A stretch of DNA of 64,000 nucleotides from an uncultured Clostridia bacterium. GTDB lineage: Bacteria > Bacillota > Clostridia > Christensenellales > UBA1242. A program made the translations under genes and the position numbers. The DNA lies in assembly GCA_934756675.1 (NCBI GenBank), contig CAKVLG010000003.1:1-64000 (forward strand). The letters run 5' to 3'. The notes below the pieces were generated by a model. That model was not told the DNA's origin. It did not search any database and saw nothing but the letters and a program-made list of their open reading frames with translations. Shown here piece by piece: positions 36,393-43,566 of this stretch (position 1 is its first letter; every line of letters starts with the position of its first letter).

Positions 36393-37679
36393 ATGATAGC
36401 ATTAGACAGAATCAGAAACAATCCTGACGAGCTAGTTGCTCTTTATGCAAAACGTGGTAAGACAATTGATTTTACACAGCTTCTCGCTTGGGACAAAGAA
36501 AGAAAAGAAAAACAACAAGTTGTTGAAGATCTTAAAGCTGAACGTAATCGCGTTAGTGCCGAAGTTCCAAAGCTTAAGAAAGAAGGTAAAGATGTGTCGT
36601 CCGTGCTATCTGAAATGAAAACACTTGGCGAAACAATTGCCGAAAAGGATAAAGAACTCGCAGTAATAGTAGACAAAATGAACGACTTTTTACTTCGTCT
36701 TCCAAACCTTCCAGACCCAGACCTAAAAGCTGGCGGCAAAGAAAACAATGAACCAATCTACAAGTTTGGTAAAAAACCAGAATTCGATTTTACACCAAAA
36801 AATCACGTTGACCTTGCTAAAAGTCTTGGTTTAATCGATTATGAAAGAGGTGCAAAAATTGCTGGTAACGGTGCTTGGATTTACACAGGTGACGGCGCAA
36901 GACTTGAATGGGCTCTTTTAAACTTCTTTATTGACGAACACATTAAAGACGGATACGAGTTCATGCTTCTTCCACACATGCTCAATTATGATTGCGGACT
37001 TGGCGCTGGTCAATTCCCAAAATTTGAAGATGACGTATATTGGATAGACAGCAAGGGCAAAGACAGCAAATTCTTGCTTCCAACAGCCGAAACAGCACTT
37101 GTAAACTATTTTCGCGGTGAAATCTTGAATGAAAAAGATTTACCAAGAAAGTTCGCTGGTTACACACCATGCTACAGACGTGAAGCTGGTTCGTATCGTA
37201 GCGAAGAACGTGGCATGATTCGTGGCCACCAATTCAACAAGGTTGAAATGGTTCAAGTTACCACAGCAGATCAAAGCGACAAAGCTTTTGAAGAACTTGT
37301 AAACAAAGCAAAATCACTTGTAGAAAAACTTGGCTTACACTTTCAAATTTCAAAACTTGCTGCTGGCGATTGCTCAGACAGTATGTGTAGAACTTATGAC
37401 GTTGAAGTTTGGATACCTTCTATGAATATTTATAAAGAAGTAAGCTCAGCATCTAACGCAAGAGATTATCAAGCACGTCGTGCACAAATCAAGTATCGTG
37501 ACACAAAAACTGGCAAAACTGAATTTGTTCACACACTTAACGCATCAGGGCTTGCTACAACACGTATCTTCCCAGCAATTCTTGAACAATTCCAAAACGC
37601 TGACGGCTCTGTAACAATTCCAGAAGTTTTGCGTAAATATATGGGTGGTCAAGAAAAATTGATGCCAATCAAAAAATAA
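36393..37679 (+). CDS. serS: Serine--tRNA ligase
   Basis: Class II synthetase for tRNA-Ser, 428 residues. N-terminal coiled-coil arm (about 30-100), motif 2 YRREAGSYRSEERGMIRGHQ (cut) and motif 3 NASGLATTRIFPAILEQFQ. AAAGGAG precedes the ATG. Monocistronic with its own promoter and terminator. Confidence 0.97.
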   Translation: MIALDRIRNNPDELVALYAKRGKTIDFTQLLAWDKERKEKQQVVEDLKAERNRVSAEVPKLKKEGKDVSSVLSEMKTLGETIAEKDKELAVIVDKMNDFLLRLPNLPDPDLKAGGKENNEPIYKFGKKPEFDFTPKNHVDLAKSLGLIDYERGAKIAGNGAWIYTGDGARLEWALLNFFIDEHIKDGYEFMLLPHMLNYDCGLGAGQFPKFEDDVYWIDSKGKDSKFLLPTAETALVNYFRGEILNEKDLPRKFAGYTPCYRREAGSYRSEERGMIRGHQFNKVEMVQVTTADQSDKAFEELVNKAKSLVEKLGLHFQISKLAAGDCSDSMCRTYDVEVWIPSMNIYKEVSSASNARDYQARRAQIKYRDTKTGKTEFVHTLNASGLATTRIFPAILEQFQNADGSVTIPEVLRKYMGGQEKLMPIKK

Positions 37680-37692
37680 TTAACAAATATAC

Positions 37693-37716
37693 GTAGGGCA
37701 AATGCCCTACTTTTTT
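37693..37716 (+). terminator. Terminator after serS
   Basis: GTAGGGCA (37693-37700) pairs with TGCCCTAC (37703-37710), then six T. Confidence 0.92.
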
Positions 37717-37811
37717 ATTACTTAAAATAGGGGAGAATGTCTTACAATTATTAAAAACGTGAGATTACAAAACTAACAATACAATCTGTGGTATATTCTA
37801 GAGTGTAGTTA

Positions 37812-38054
37812 ATGAAATTAACATTAAATAGTGTGGTAAACCAAATGAAAAAACAACAATATTACTCATATATTACGTCAGACGAGCGGGAAATGGCATT
37901 AATTAATTTCGAGCTTTTGTGAACGTGTTATTTTAAACCACACGAGAAAAAGATATTTTTTATGGATTATGGCACAGAGAAACGCGTTCAGTATCGCAAA
38001 ATTAATAATAACAACCTAAAACAAACAATAAAGTTTCATACACACAATGTGTAA
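37812..38054 (+). pseudogene. Possible broken small ORF with one in-frame TGA
   Basis: An 80-codon frame from ATG 37812 to TAA 38052-38054, interrupted by TGA at 37920-37922. The sequence (QQYYSYITSDEREMALINFE before the stop; FFMDYGTEKRVQYRKIN after it) has a plausible amino-acid mix, but no family is recognised and there is no ribosome site. TGA is used as a normal stop elsewhere (ruvC), so recoding is unlikely. Chance is a real possibility. Confidence 0.25.
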
Positions 38055-38389
38055 AATCAAATATCAAGAACTATTAAATTAAGTAACATAACTAAATAAA
38101 AACTTAATAAATAAACAAATACAATCAAAATCTATTACAAAAAAGGTATGGTTATATAACTAGTTATGATTGTATAACATATTATATTTTTGACTAGTAT
38201 TTATAACGTATATTTGTTTTAACACTTAAATAAATTTATCACGTATGGTATTACAATTTATCTTATGCTCGTTATAATTTTTACACTTAAATTAATGCGT
38301 TGCTGTGACGCGTTCTAACAAAAATTGTTACAAAAAAGGTGGCACATAAATGTATGAATTTTGTTAAAATGCGTTATAATGAACGTGTT
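37920..38389 (+). repeat. Four WGAACGYGTY repeats in both orientations
   Basis: TGAACGTGTT at 37920-37929 (+); AACGCGTTCA at 37981-37990 (-); GACGCGTTCT at 38307-38316 (-); TGAACGTGTT at 38380-38389 (+). The near-palindromic core AACGYGTT is rare by composition in this AT-rich DNA. The copies form two facing or opposed pairs about 61 and 73 bases apart, like protein-binding sites. Confidence 0.45.
38135..38340 (+). repeat. Exact 13-base direct repeat
   Basis: TTACAAAAAAGGT occurs at 38135-38147 and 38328-38340, 193 bases apart, within the gene-free island. Confidence 0.5.
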
Positions 38390-38631
38390 AATTAATAAAT
38401 CTTATTATGTTTTGTGCCTAGTACTTTGCGTTGCATAATACGTTGCCACAAAAATGTTTTGTATAAAATTTTTTTATAAACAACTAACAATGCGTAAGAT
38501 TTTTGCAAAAGCATGCAAATAATTTAAGTATAAAAATAATTTACACGCACACAAAACGCCGGAACATTCGATAAAATCTAGCCAAACTGCAATTGTTAAA
38601 AAGTGTTTAAAATACCCCGGTTTTAACCCTT

Positions 38632-38665
38632 ATCTATTCGCAAAAGCTGTCTTTTGCGAATAGAT
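38632..38665. repeat. Perfect 15-bp hairpin with tetraloop
   Basis: ATCTATTCGCAAAAG (38632-38646), loop CTGT, CTTTTGCGAATAGAT (38651-38665). No T run follows on either strand, so it is not a typical terminator. Smaller stems follow (AATGTT/AACATT 38672-38686; AAAACTA/TAGTTTT 38694-38721; CAGAG/CTCTG around 38732-38750), suggesting a structured transcript or a cruciform site. Confidence 0.55.
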
Positions 38666-39061
38666 TTGTAAAATGTTGTTAACATTCCCGTTGAAAACTA
38701 TTCTTAAACTTTGGTAGTTTTTGTAGTAATTCAGAGCACTTTGTTCTCTGCTCCCCCACATGTTTTGAAGAGGCGAAGTGAAATGAAAAAGAAAAAATGA
38801 AAGAAAAAATTGATTTTATAAAAAATATTAGTTGATAGATTGCTAGTGTATTACAATCATTTGTGTTTTTATGAAACTTATAGCAAGCGCGATTGACTTT
38901 TAAAATTATGTTGCAATAAAAAACAATTTGTGAAAACAATGGCTTCTAATTTTTATAGTAAAGTCAATTGTAACTTATATTTAATTATTTACATAAATTT
39001 TGATTTATTTTATTTGTAATAATTTTTAAAGTTATTTGCTTTAAGTGAGTCAAAAAAATTA

Positions 39062-39095
39062 TGCAATAAAAAATCAAGGTATAATTGCCTTGATT
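39062..39095 (-). terminator. Terminator of the metallopeptidase gene
   Basis: On the minus strand AATCAAGG (39095-39088) pairs with CCTTGATT (39079-39072), followed by TTTTTTATTGCA. The same 12-base tail ends the terminator at 62.98 kb. Confidence 0.85.
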
Positions 39096-39097
39096 AA

Positions 39098-39772
39098 TTA
39101 ACGGTAGAGTTCTAGCACAAAATTATATTTTTTAAGTTTGCTACGAGAATTTTTGTAGTGCGGCAAAAAGCTTTCCACTGCCTGCCAAAAGTTTTGTGAA
39201 TGGTTCATTTCTTTTAGGTGACAAAGCTCGTGAATAATTATATAATCTATCACATCTGGTGGCAGCATTAACATTCTCCAATTTAAAGCTATCTCCTTTT
39301 TGCTGCTGCAAGACCCCCATTTGCCTTTTGCATTTGTTAGTTTTATATTTGAGGTAGCCAGTTTTATTTTAGATGATATGTATTTTAATCTTTCAAACAG
39401 AACCCGCTTTGCTTCCGCTTTATACCAGCTAACAATTTTAGCTTTATAATCTTTAGATTGATATTTTTCTGGAACGACCAGTTTTAACGAATTAAAATCG
39501 GCATTAATAGATTTACAATCATCAAAAACAATCAACAATTTTTCGCCATATAGCAACGTCTTTTTATATTGCATACAATCTAAAAATTGTTCATTCGTGC
39601 AAGCAATTAATGATAGTTTTGATGCAAGCCAACGCTGTTTGTCTGCAATAAACTTGTTAATAAGCACATCGCTAACACGGGTTGGTGCTTTCACCACTAC
39701 CCTACCATCTTTTAACACTGTTAGTGTTATACTTTTTCTGTTCCCTTTTAGTATTAAATCCGGTGTTATCAT
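39098..39772 (-). CDS. YgjP-like (M48/SprT-type) metallopeptidase
   Basis: 224-residue soluble putative zinc protease. HELCHLKEMNH gives the HExxH zinc site with a downstream His, in a C-terminal domain preceded by NAKGKWGSCSSKKEIALNWR (cut) typical of YgjP/DUF45 proteins. Family members often accompany type I restriction systems, but none is here. ATG at 39772 is preferred; a TTG at 39778 is also possible. Monocistronic. Confidence 0.85.
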   Translation of the reverse strand: MITPDLILKGNRKSITLTVLKDGRVVVKAPTRVSDVLINKFIADKQRWLASKLSLIACTNEQFLDCMQYKKTLLYGEKLLIVFDDCKSINADFNSLKLVVPEKYQSKDYKAKIVSWYKAEAKRVLFERLKYISSKIKLATSNIKLTNAKGKWGSCSSKKEIALNWRMLMLPPDVIDYIIIHELCHLKEMNHSQNFWQAVESFLPHYKNSRSKLKKYNFVLELYR

Positions 39773-39780
39773 ACACAATA

Positions 39781-39809
39781 ATTATATACTTTTTGGATTG
39801 CAATGAAAA
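39781..39809 (-). promoter_or_regulatory. Promoter of the metallopeptidase gene, leaderless geometry
   Basis: Minus strand: TTTTCA (39809-39804), 17-base spacer, TATAAT (39786-39781), 8 bases to ATG 39772. No Shine-Dalgarno. Confidence 0.6.
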
Positions 39810-39901
39810 CTTCTTATGTGGGCTTTTTTATAAAACTTATATAATTTTGCATCAAAAATTGTCGTTAAGGAGTTTATTATTCTTTAAAAGAGCCAAAACA
39901 A

Positions 39902-39941
39902 TTGACTTAAAGAAACAAATTTTATATATTATATATATAAT
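39902..39941 (+). promoter_or_regulatory. Promoter and palindrome upstream of the PadR-like gene
   Basis: TTGACT (39902-39907), 17-base spacer, TATATT (39925-39930). The -10 overlaps a 14-base perfect palindrome ATTATATATATAAT (39928-39941), which could be an autoregulatory operator, although the sequence is of low complexity. Confidence 0.5.
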
Positions 39942-39964
39942 CTTATAAAGGAAGATTGTAAGTT

Positions 39965-42262
39965 ATGGGAATTGATAGCGATTTAATTCGTGGACACATA
40001 GACACTATAATTTTGAAAATTCTTTTCAGTGGCGACAAATATGGCTACGAAATTTGTAAAGAAGTTGAAGAAAGAAGTAGTGGCACATATGAGTTAAAAC
40101 AACCAACATTATATAGTTGTTTAAAGCGTTTGGAAGACAAAGGCTTTATTTCTTCGTACTGGGAAGACAGCGACATTGGTGGTAAAAGGCACTATTACAA
40201 GCTAACCGATAGCGGTATTGAAGAATATAAACGCAACCAAGAAGAGTGGATTCGTTCACGTTCTATTATTGATGACCTTATTTCATATAGGCAAACCGAT
40301 GTTCAAAAACTTGAACAAGAAGTTGAAGAACAAAAAGATGAAGATTTAACCGTTGTAGATGGTAAAACTTCTGATTTTTCCCCTGTTTCTGTAGACAAGT
40401 TAGAAGAAGAGCCAATCGAAACAAATTCAGAAACTGGCGACTTTGAAAATACAGAAGTTGTTAATGATGCGCAAGAAGAGTCCCCTACCGAGCAATTATC
40501 AAACGAAGAAGAAACATCTTTTGATCAAGAAACAGCTGAAACTGATAACGAACCAGCAAATCAACCAATTACCGAAAATACAGATAAGCAAGAAACACTA
40601 TCATCTGGCGAATCCGAAGTCAAAGCTGAAGATGATCAAGATAACACAACTTCTAGCGACCTAGAAAATATTACAATTGACGATAATTACGATATTATGA
40701 GCATTCTTGGTCATTATGATAACAGCCAAGACCATGCAATCGAGCAAAATATTGACGACCTTGAATCAGCTCAAAACATCTTGGATAATTTTGATAAAAA
40801 ATATAATCTTCCAGATGAAGATCAAGATGATCAAGAAAAAATCGACAATTTAATAAATGCAACAGATAGCGAGCAAGAAACCGCAAACGATGTCGCATTG
40901 GCAACTGCAGCAGGCGAACCAGAAGCAAATAATGGTGATGAAAAAATTGTTTCAAACGAAGAGTTTAACCTAAATGATTATCTTAACGAAGAAACGTATT
41001 TTGACGATACAACAACAGACCAAAAAAGTTTTGTATCCCCTAGCATTATCATTGACGGCATTGAAAATAGAGCTGAAAATACCAATTCGCAAGATCAAAA
41101 TCTAACACCTGCTGTTCATGAAGAAAAGCCAGCTGCTATCCGCGAAGAAAAACCAATTGAAGAACCTCATTTTGACCAAACACCTTCATATGTTAATTTT
41201 AATGACGATGAAACCTTGAATAATGTCACAAATTCGGCAGTTTCGAATGATGATGACATGTATGTTGACGATTCAAATATTGATTATAACGAAATTTACA
41301 TCAATCCAGAAGAGCAAAACAATCAAGATGATGCTCCAAATTTTGTTTTTGATGACGAAAATGTTAACAAGCCAATTGAAGATTCAACCCATGCAAACGA
41401 TTATGTAAATCCAAATGATGACGATGGCTACGCTTATGGCAAAAACTATGATAAATACAACAGCAGCAATTATAATACTTCTAATGACCAAGATGACCAC
41501 TTGGACGATTATGCATCTAGTAACGCTTCTAATTTTGATACACAAACTAGCCAATATACAAATCAAGATGACGACCACGAAACATTCACTCCAAAATATA
41601 CAGACGAAGAATATAAACAACTTTTAAGCCAGCTTGACAATGTTCAAAATAGCACCGTAACTATTCCACAAGACAAAAAGATTGAACTCTTTAATGCAGA
41701 TAGCATAAATCGTAACATTAACAAAGACTATGCCGACCTTAAAAAATCGCTTAGCGAAGAAGGTTTTTCTGTTAAGCCATATTATGCAACCGTTAAAGAA
41801 GTGAATGATGAAAAAAATTACATTCAATCTAACAAGATTAGAATGGTTCAATCTTGGATCTCGTTCTCGTTTATCACATTATTTTTACTTGTTGCCTATG
41901 CAATTGTAAAAAATTCACAATCACCTGTTTATACATATGGTCTTAAATTTACATACTTTTTGATAGGCATTGGACTTGCTATAATTGTTCCAGCAATCTA
42001 CACAACAATGTATATTGTCAATCCATATAAAAAACATATGGCAAAATATGTACCAAGAATTTCGTATGTGTTATCTATCCTATTAACAATTCAACTTTTA
42101 ATCTTGGTATATTGTTTAAACTTGCAATTCGGTTTCTATAGTTTTAGACAAGAAAACTTCAACCATTTGCTTTGGATTATTCCAGGAATTATCTCATTTT
42201 ATCCAATTTTGCAAACAATCGTTTATCATATTTTGTATAGATCAAAAAGATTTCATATATAA
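39965..42262 (+). CDS. PadR-type regulator fused to a C-terminal membrane domain
   Basis: 765 residues in three parts. Residues 1-110 are a PadR winged helix (TIILKILFSGDKYGYEICKE, cut; QPTLYSCLKRLEDKGFI; GGKRHYYKLTDSG). Residues about 115-590 are a highly acidic Asp/Glu/Asn/Gln-rich, probably disordered region. Residues 630-757 hold four TM helices (about 630-650, 661-685, 700-720, 736-757) with a basic end. Ordinary PadR proteins have 110-190 residues and are soluble. This one would be a membrane-tethered DNA-binding protein with a long flexible linker. AAAGGAAG precedes the ATG. It is monocistronic and no target operon is adjacent. Possible roles are membrane-stress sensing or chromosome tethering; both are speculation. 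Confidence 0.8.
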   Translation: MGIDSDLIRGHIDTIILKILFSGDKYGYEICKEVEERSSGTYELKQPTLYSCLKRLEDKGFISSYWEDSDIGGKRHYYKLTDSGIEEYKRNQEEWIRSRSIIDDLISYRQTDVQKLEQEVEEQKDEDLTVVDGKTSDFSPVSVDKLEEEPIETNSETGDFENTEVVNDAQEESPTEQLSNEEETSFDQETAETDNEPANQPITENTDKQETLSSGESEVKAEDDQDNTTSSDLENITIDDNYDIMSILGHYDNSQDHAIEQNIDDLESAQNILDNFDKKYNLPDEDQDDQEKIDNLINATDSEQETANDVALATAAGEPEANNGDEKIVSNEEFNLNDYLNEETYFDDTTTDQKSFVSPSIIIDGIENRAENTNSQDQNLTPAVHEEKPAAIREEKPIEEPHFDQTPSYVNFNDDETLNNVTNSAVSNDDDMYVDDSNIDYNEIYINPEEQNNQDDAPNFVFDDENVNKPIEDSTHANDYVNPNDDDGYAYGKNYDKYNSSNYNTSNDQDDHLDDYASSNASNFDTQTSQYTNQDDDHETFTPKYTDEEYKQLLSQLDNVQNSTVTIPQDKKIELFNADSINRNINKDYADLKKSLSEEGFSVKPYYATVKEVNDEKNYIQSNKIRMVQSWISFSFITLFLLVAYAIVKNSQSPVYTYGLKFTYFLIGIGLAIIVPAIYTTMYIVNPYKKHMAKYVPRISYVLSILLTIQLLILVYCLNLQFGFYSFRQENFNHLLWIIPGIISFYPILQTIVYHILYRSKRFHI

Positions 42263-42267
42263 AAATA

Positions 42268-42305
42268 TAAAAATAGCCACTTCTTACAGAGTGGCTATTT
42301 TATTT
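42268..42305. terminator. Bidirectional terminator between the PadR-like gene and rnhA
   Basis: AAATAGCCAC (42271-42280) pairs with GTGGCTATTT (42291-42300), A-rich before and T-rich after, so it works for both convergent genes. Confidence 0.9.
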
Positions 42306-42310
42306 ATTTT

Positions 42311-42760
42311 TTATTCAAGTGTTAAAATTGCAGAAGTGGCTAGTTCATCGCAGCGATTATTAAACTCATTATCGGCATGCCCCTTTACTTTAATAAAGTT
42401 TACATCGTGAATTTCCGTAAGAGCTACAAGCGTTTGCCAAAGGTCAAGATTTTTCACAACTTTTTTGTTACTTCCCTGCCAATTTTTGGCTTTCCAGCCG
42501 CTTATCCAATCTTCAAGAAAAGCGTTCACAACATATGCTGAATCACTGTATAAATCAACAATACAAGGCTCTTTTAATAGTTTTAAAGCATTAATTACCG
42601 CCGTTAATTCCATGCGGTTGTTAGTTGTATCCTTTTCGGCGCCACTGATTTCTTTTTTTGTTTTTCCATACATCAAAATCGCGCCCCAGCCACCATTACC
42701 TGGGTTGCCAGAACAAGCGCCATCTGTGTAGATTGTAACTTGCTTTTTTTGTTTTTCCAT
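42311..42760 (-). CDS. rnhA: Ribonuclease HI
   Basis: 149-residue enzyme cutting RNA in RNA-DNA hybrids. Catalytic acidic residues are visible in YTDGACSGNPG, RMELTAVI, YSDSAYV and GHADNEFNNRCD. Type 1 (rnhA) is less usual than RNase HII in Firmicutes but is found in Clostridia. Leaderless-type promoter directly upstream. Confidence 0.95.
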   Translation of the reverse strand: MEKQKKQVTIYTDGACSGNPGNGGWGAILMYGKTKKEISGAEKDTTNNRMELTAVINALKLLKEPCIVDLYSDSAYVVNAFLEDWISGWKAKNWQGSNKKVVKNLDLWQTLVALTEIHDVNFIKVKGHADNEFNNRCDELATSAILTLE

Positions 42761-42766
42761 ACTATT

Positions 42767-42795
42767 ATTATAATAGTTGCGCAGTTTAAAAGCAA
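42767..42795 (-). promoter_or_regulatory. Promoter of rnhA, leaderless geometry
   Basis: Minus strand: TTGCTT (42795-42790), 17-base spacer, TATAAT (42772-42767), 6 bases, ATG 42760. No Shine-Dalgarno. Confidence 0.75.
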
Positions 42796-42826
42796 ATCAT
42801 TTGTTGCAAGAAAATAATATAAACAA

Positions 42827-42856
42827 TTGACAAATCTAGAATGAATATATTATACT
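42827..42856 (+). promoter_or_regulatory. Promoter of tRNA-Trp
   Basis: TTGACA (42827-42832), 18-base spacer, TATACT (42851-42856), about 22 bases before the mature tRNA. Confidence 0.75.
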
Positions 42857-42878
42857 AACTGAGTAAATTAAATCACAT

Positions 42879-42952
42879 AGGGGTGTAGTTCATCGGTAGA
42901 ATGAGAGTCTCCAAAACTCCAGAGGAGGGTTCGATTCCTTCCACCCCTGCCA
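42879..42952 (+). tRNA. tRNA-Trp (anticodon CCA)
   Basis: Cloverleaf of 74 bases with encoded CCA. Acceptor AGGGGTG (42879-42885) pairs with CACCCCT (42942-42948), discriminator G, then CCA. The anticodon loop is CTCCAAA with CCA at positions 34-36, and the T arm contains GGTTCGATTCC. The outermost anticodon-stem pair is an A-C mismatch. A single-gene unit. Confidence 0.95.
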
Positions 42953-42955
42953 AAC

Positions 42956-42987
42956 AAAAAGAAAAGTAAATGTGCTTTTCTTTTTTT
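42956..42987 (+). terminator. Terminator after tRNA-Trp
   Basis: AAAAAGAAAAG (42956-42966) pairs with CTTTTCTTTTT (42975-42985), with a T-rich 3' end. Confidence 0.75.
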
Positions 42988-43084
42988 GTTTATTAAAATT
43001 GAACAATTAAGCTTGATGAACTAGTAATATTATTTATAAAAAATGTTTTTAAAAGACTAAATAATCGCTTAAAATTAATGCAAC

Positions 43085-43112
43085 AAAAAAGACTTCATGC
43101 GAAGTCTTTTTT
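43085..43112 (-). terminator. Terminator of the Cys/His-rich protein gene
   Basis: AAAAGACTTC (43087-43096) and GAAGTCTTTT (43101-43110) form a 10-bp stem that overlaps the stop codon; the minus-strand transcript then ends in a T run. Confidence 0.8.
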
Positions 43113-43464
43113 AGTGTTTATTGTGATCATCCCCGCAACCACAATGGTCATCATGGCAGCCACAGTCATCGTCATGGCAATGGTCGTGACCACAATTGCA
43201 GTCATCATCGTCATCGTCTAGACCTGCCATTCTATAAAAATCATCAATGGTCATAGAATCGTCATATATTATCTTATCAATTGGGATTTTAACATATCCC
43301 TTTTCATCTGTTTTAATTTCGTCAAGGCACTTTCCACAGTTGTCGCAAACCTTTTTAGGGTCAATATCACACATGTCACATTCGCCACAATCGTTACATA
43401 TTTTACCTTCATAAATTTCGCATGGTCCACCAACTGGATGCTTATATTGTCTTTCGTTTTCCAT
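43111..43464 (-). CDS. Small Cys/His/Asp-rich putative metal-binding protein
   Basis: 117 residues from ATG 43464; the frame opens at 43482 but the promoter favours the inner ATG. The N-terminal half has clustered Cys (CNDCGECDMCDIDP and VCDNCGKCL), like a conserved small protein family of Clostridia with zinc-ribbon-type spacing. A linker (IPIDKIIYDDSMTIDDFYRM) follows. The last 37 residues are nearly all Asp, His, Cys and Gly (for example CGHDHCHDDDCGCHDDHCGC), a typical soft-metal-binding tail. Likely zinc, nickel or copper binding and cytoplasmic; function unknown. Confidence 0.75.
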   Translation of the reverse strand: MENERQYKHPVGGPCEIYEGKICNDCGECDMCDIDPKKVCDNCGKCLDEIKTDEKGYVKIPIDKIIYDDSMTIDDFYRMAGLDDDDDDCNCGHDHCHDDDCGCHDDHCGCGDDHNKH

Positions 43465-43470
43465 ACATTG

Positions 43471-43499
43471 ATTATACATCAAAATTTATTAAACTTCAA
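43471..43499 (-). promoter_or_regulatory. Promoter of the Cys/His-rich gene, leaderless geometry
   Basis: Minus strand: TTGAAG (43499-43494), 17-base spacer, TATAAT (43476-43471), 6 bases, ATG 43464. Confidence 0.7.
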
Positions 43500-43520
43500 G
43501 CAAAATATATTTATTTTTTT

Positions 43521-43534
43521 CAAACAAATGTTTG
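43521..43534 (+). promoter_or_regulatory. LexA-box-like operator of lexA
   Basis: CAAAC-AAAT-GTTTG is a 14-base inverted repeat with the same architecture as the Bacillus LexA box (CGAAC-N4-GTTCG). It overlaps the -35 of the lexA promoter, as expected for autorepression. Confidence 0.6.
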
Positions 43535-43560
43535 CTTTTTTATCTATTTATTGATATAAT
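43532..43560 (+). promoter_or_regulatory. Promoter of lexA, leaderless geometry
   Basis: TTGCTT (43532-43537), 17-base spacer, TATAAT (43555-43560), 6 bases, ATG 43567. No Shine-Dalgarno. Confidence 0.75.
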
Positions 43561-43566
43561 GAAGTT

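Larger units (their letters stand above)
37717..39061 (+). other. 1.35-kb gene-free AT-rich island
   Basis: By far the longest stretch of the window without a convincing gene. Six-frame reading gives only short or broken frames. It contains exact direct repeats (TTACAAAAAAGGT at 38135 and 38328; TGAACGTGTTA at 37920 and 38380; AACTAACAAT at 37771 and 38482; ACACTTAAAT at 38222 and 38283), several CpG-containing motifs unusual for so AT-rich a sequence, and a perfect 15-bp hairpin at 38632-38665. It does not match tmRNA, 6S RNA, RNase P RNA, SRP RNA or any riboswitch by features I know. It could be a decayed element, a terminus-associated region or an unrecognised structured RNA. Confidence 0.6.

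Noticed and set aside
38100..38300. dif site resembling the Bacillus 28-mer
   Set aside because: Only loose AT-rich similarity (ATATTATATT-like); no pair of recognisable Xer half-sites.
38679..38939. 86-residue minus-strand frame in the gene-free island
   Set aside because: Hydrophobic, Phe-rich low-complexity translation of AT-rich DNA; no start signals or recognisable domain.
37717..39061. tmRNA, 6S RNA, RNase P RNA or SRP RNA in the island
   Set aside because: No tRNA-like ends with CCA, no tag reading frame, no conserved P4-type or SRP Alu-type motifs seen.
37717..39061. Replication origin with DnaA boxes
   Set aside because: No TTATCCACA-type cluster; dnaA/dnaN are not nearby, and gene orientation argues for convergence rather than divergence.
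40443..41627. Alternative-frame ORFs inside the PadR-like gene (40443-40664, 41223-41408, 41384-41627)
   Set aside because: Shadows caused by the repetitive Asp/Asn/Gln codons of the acidic linker.
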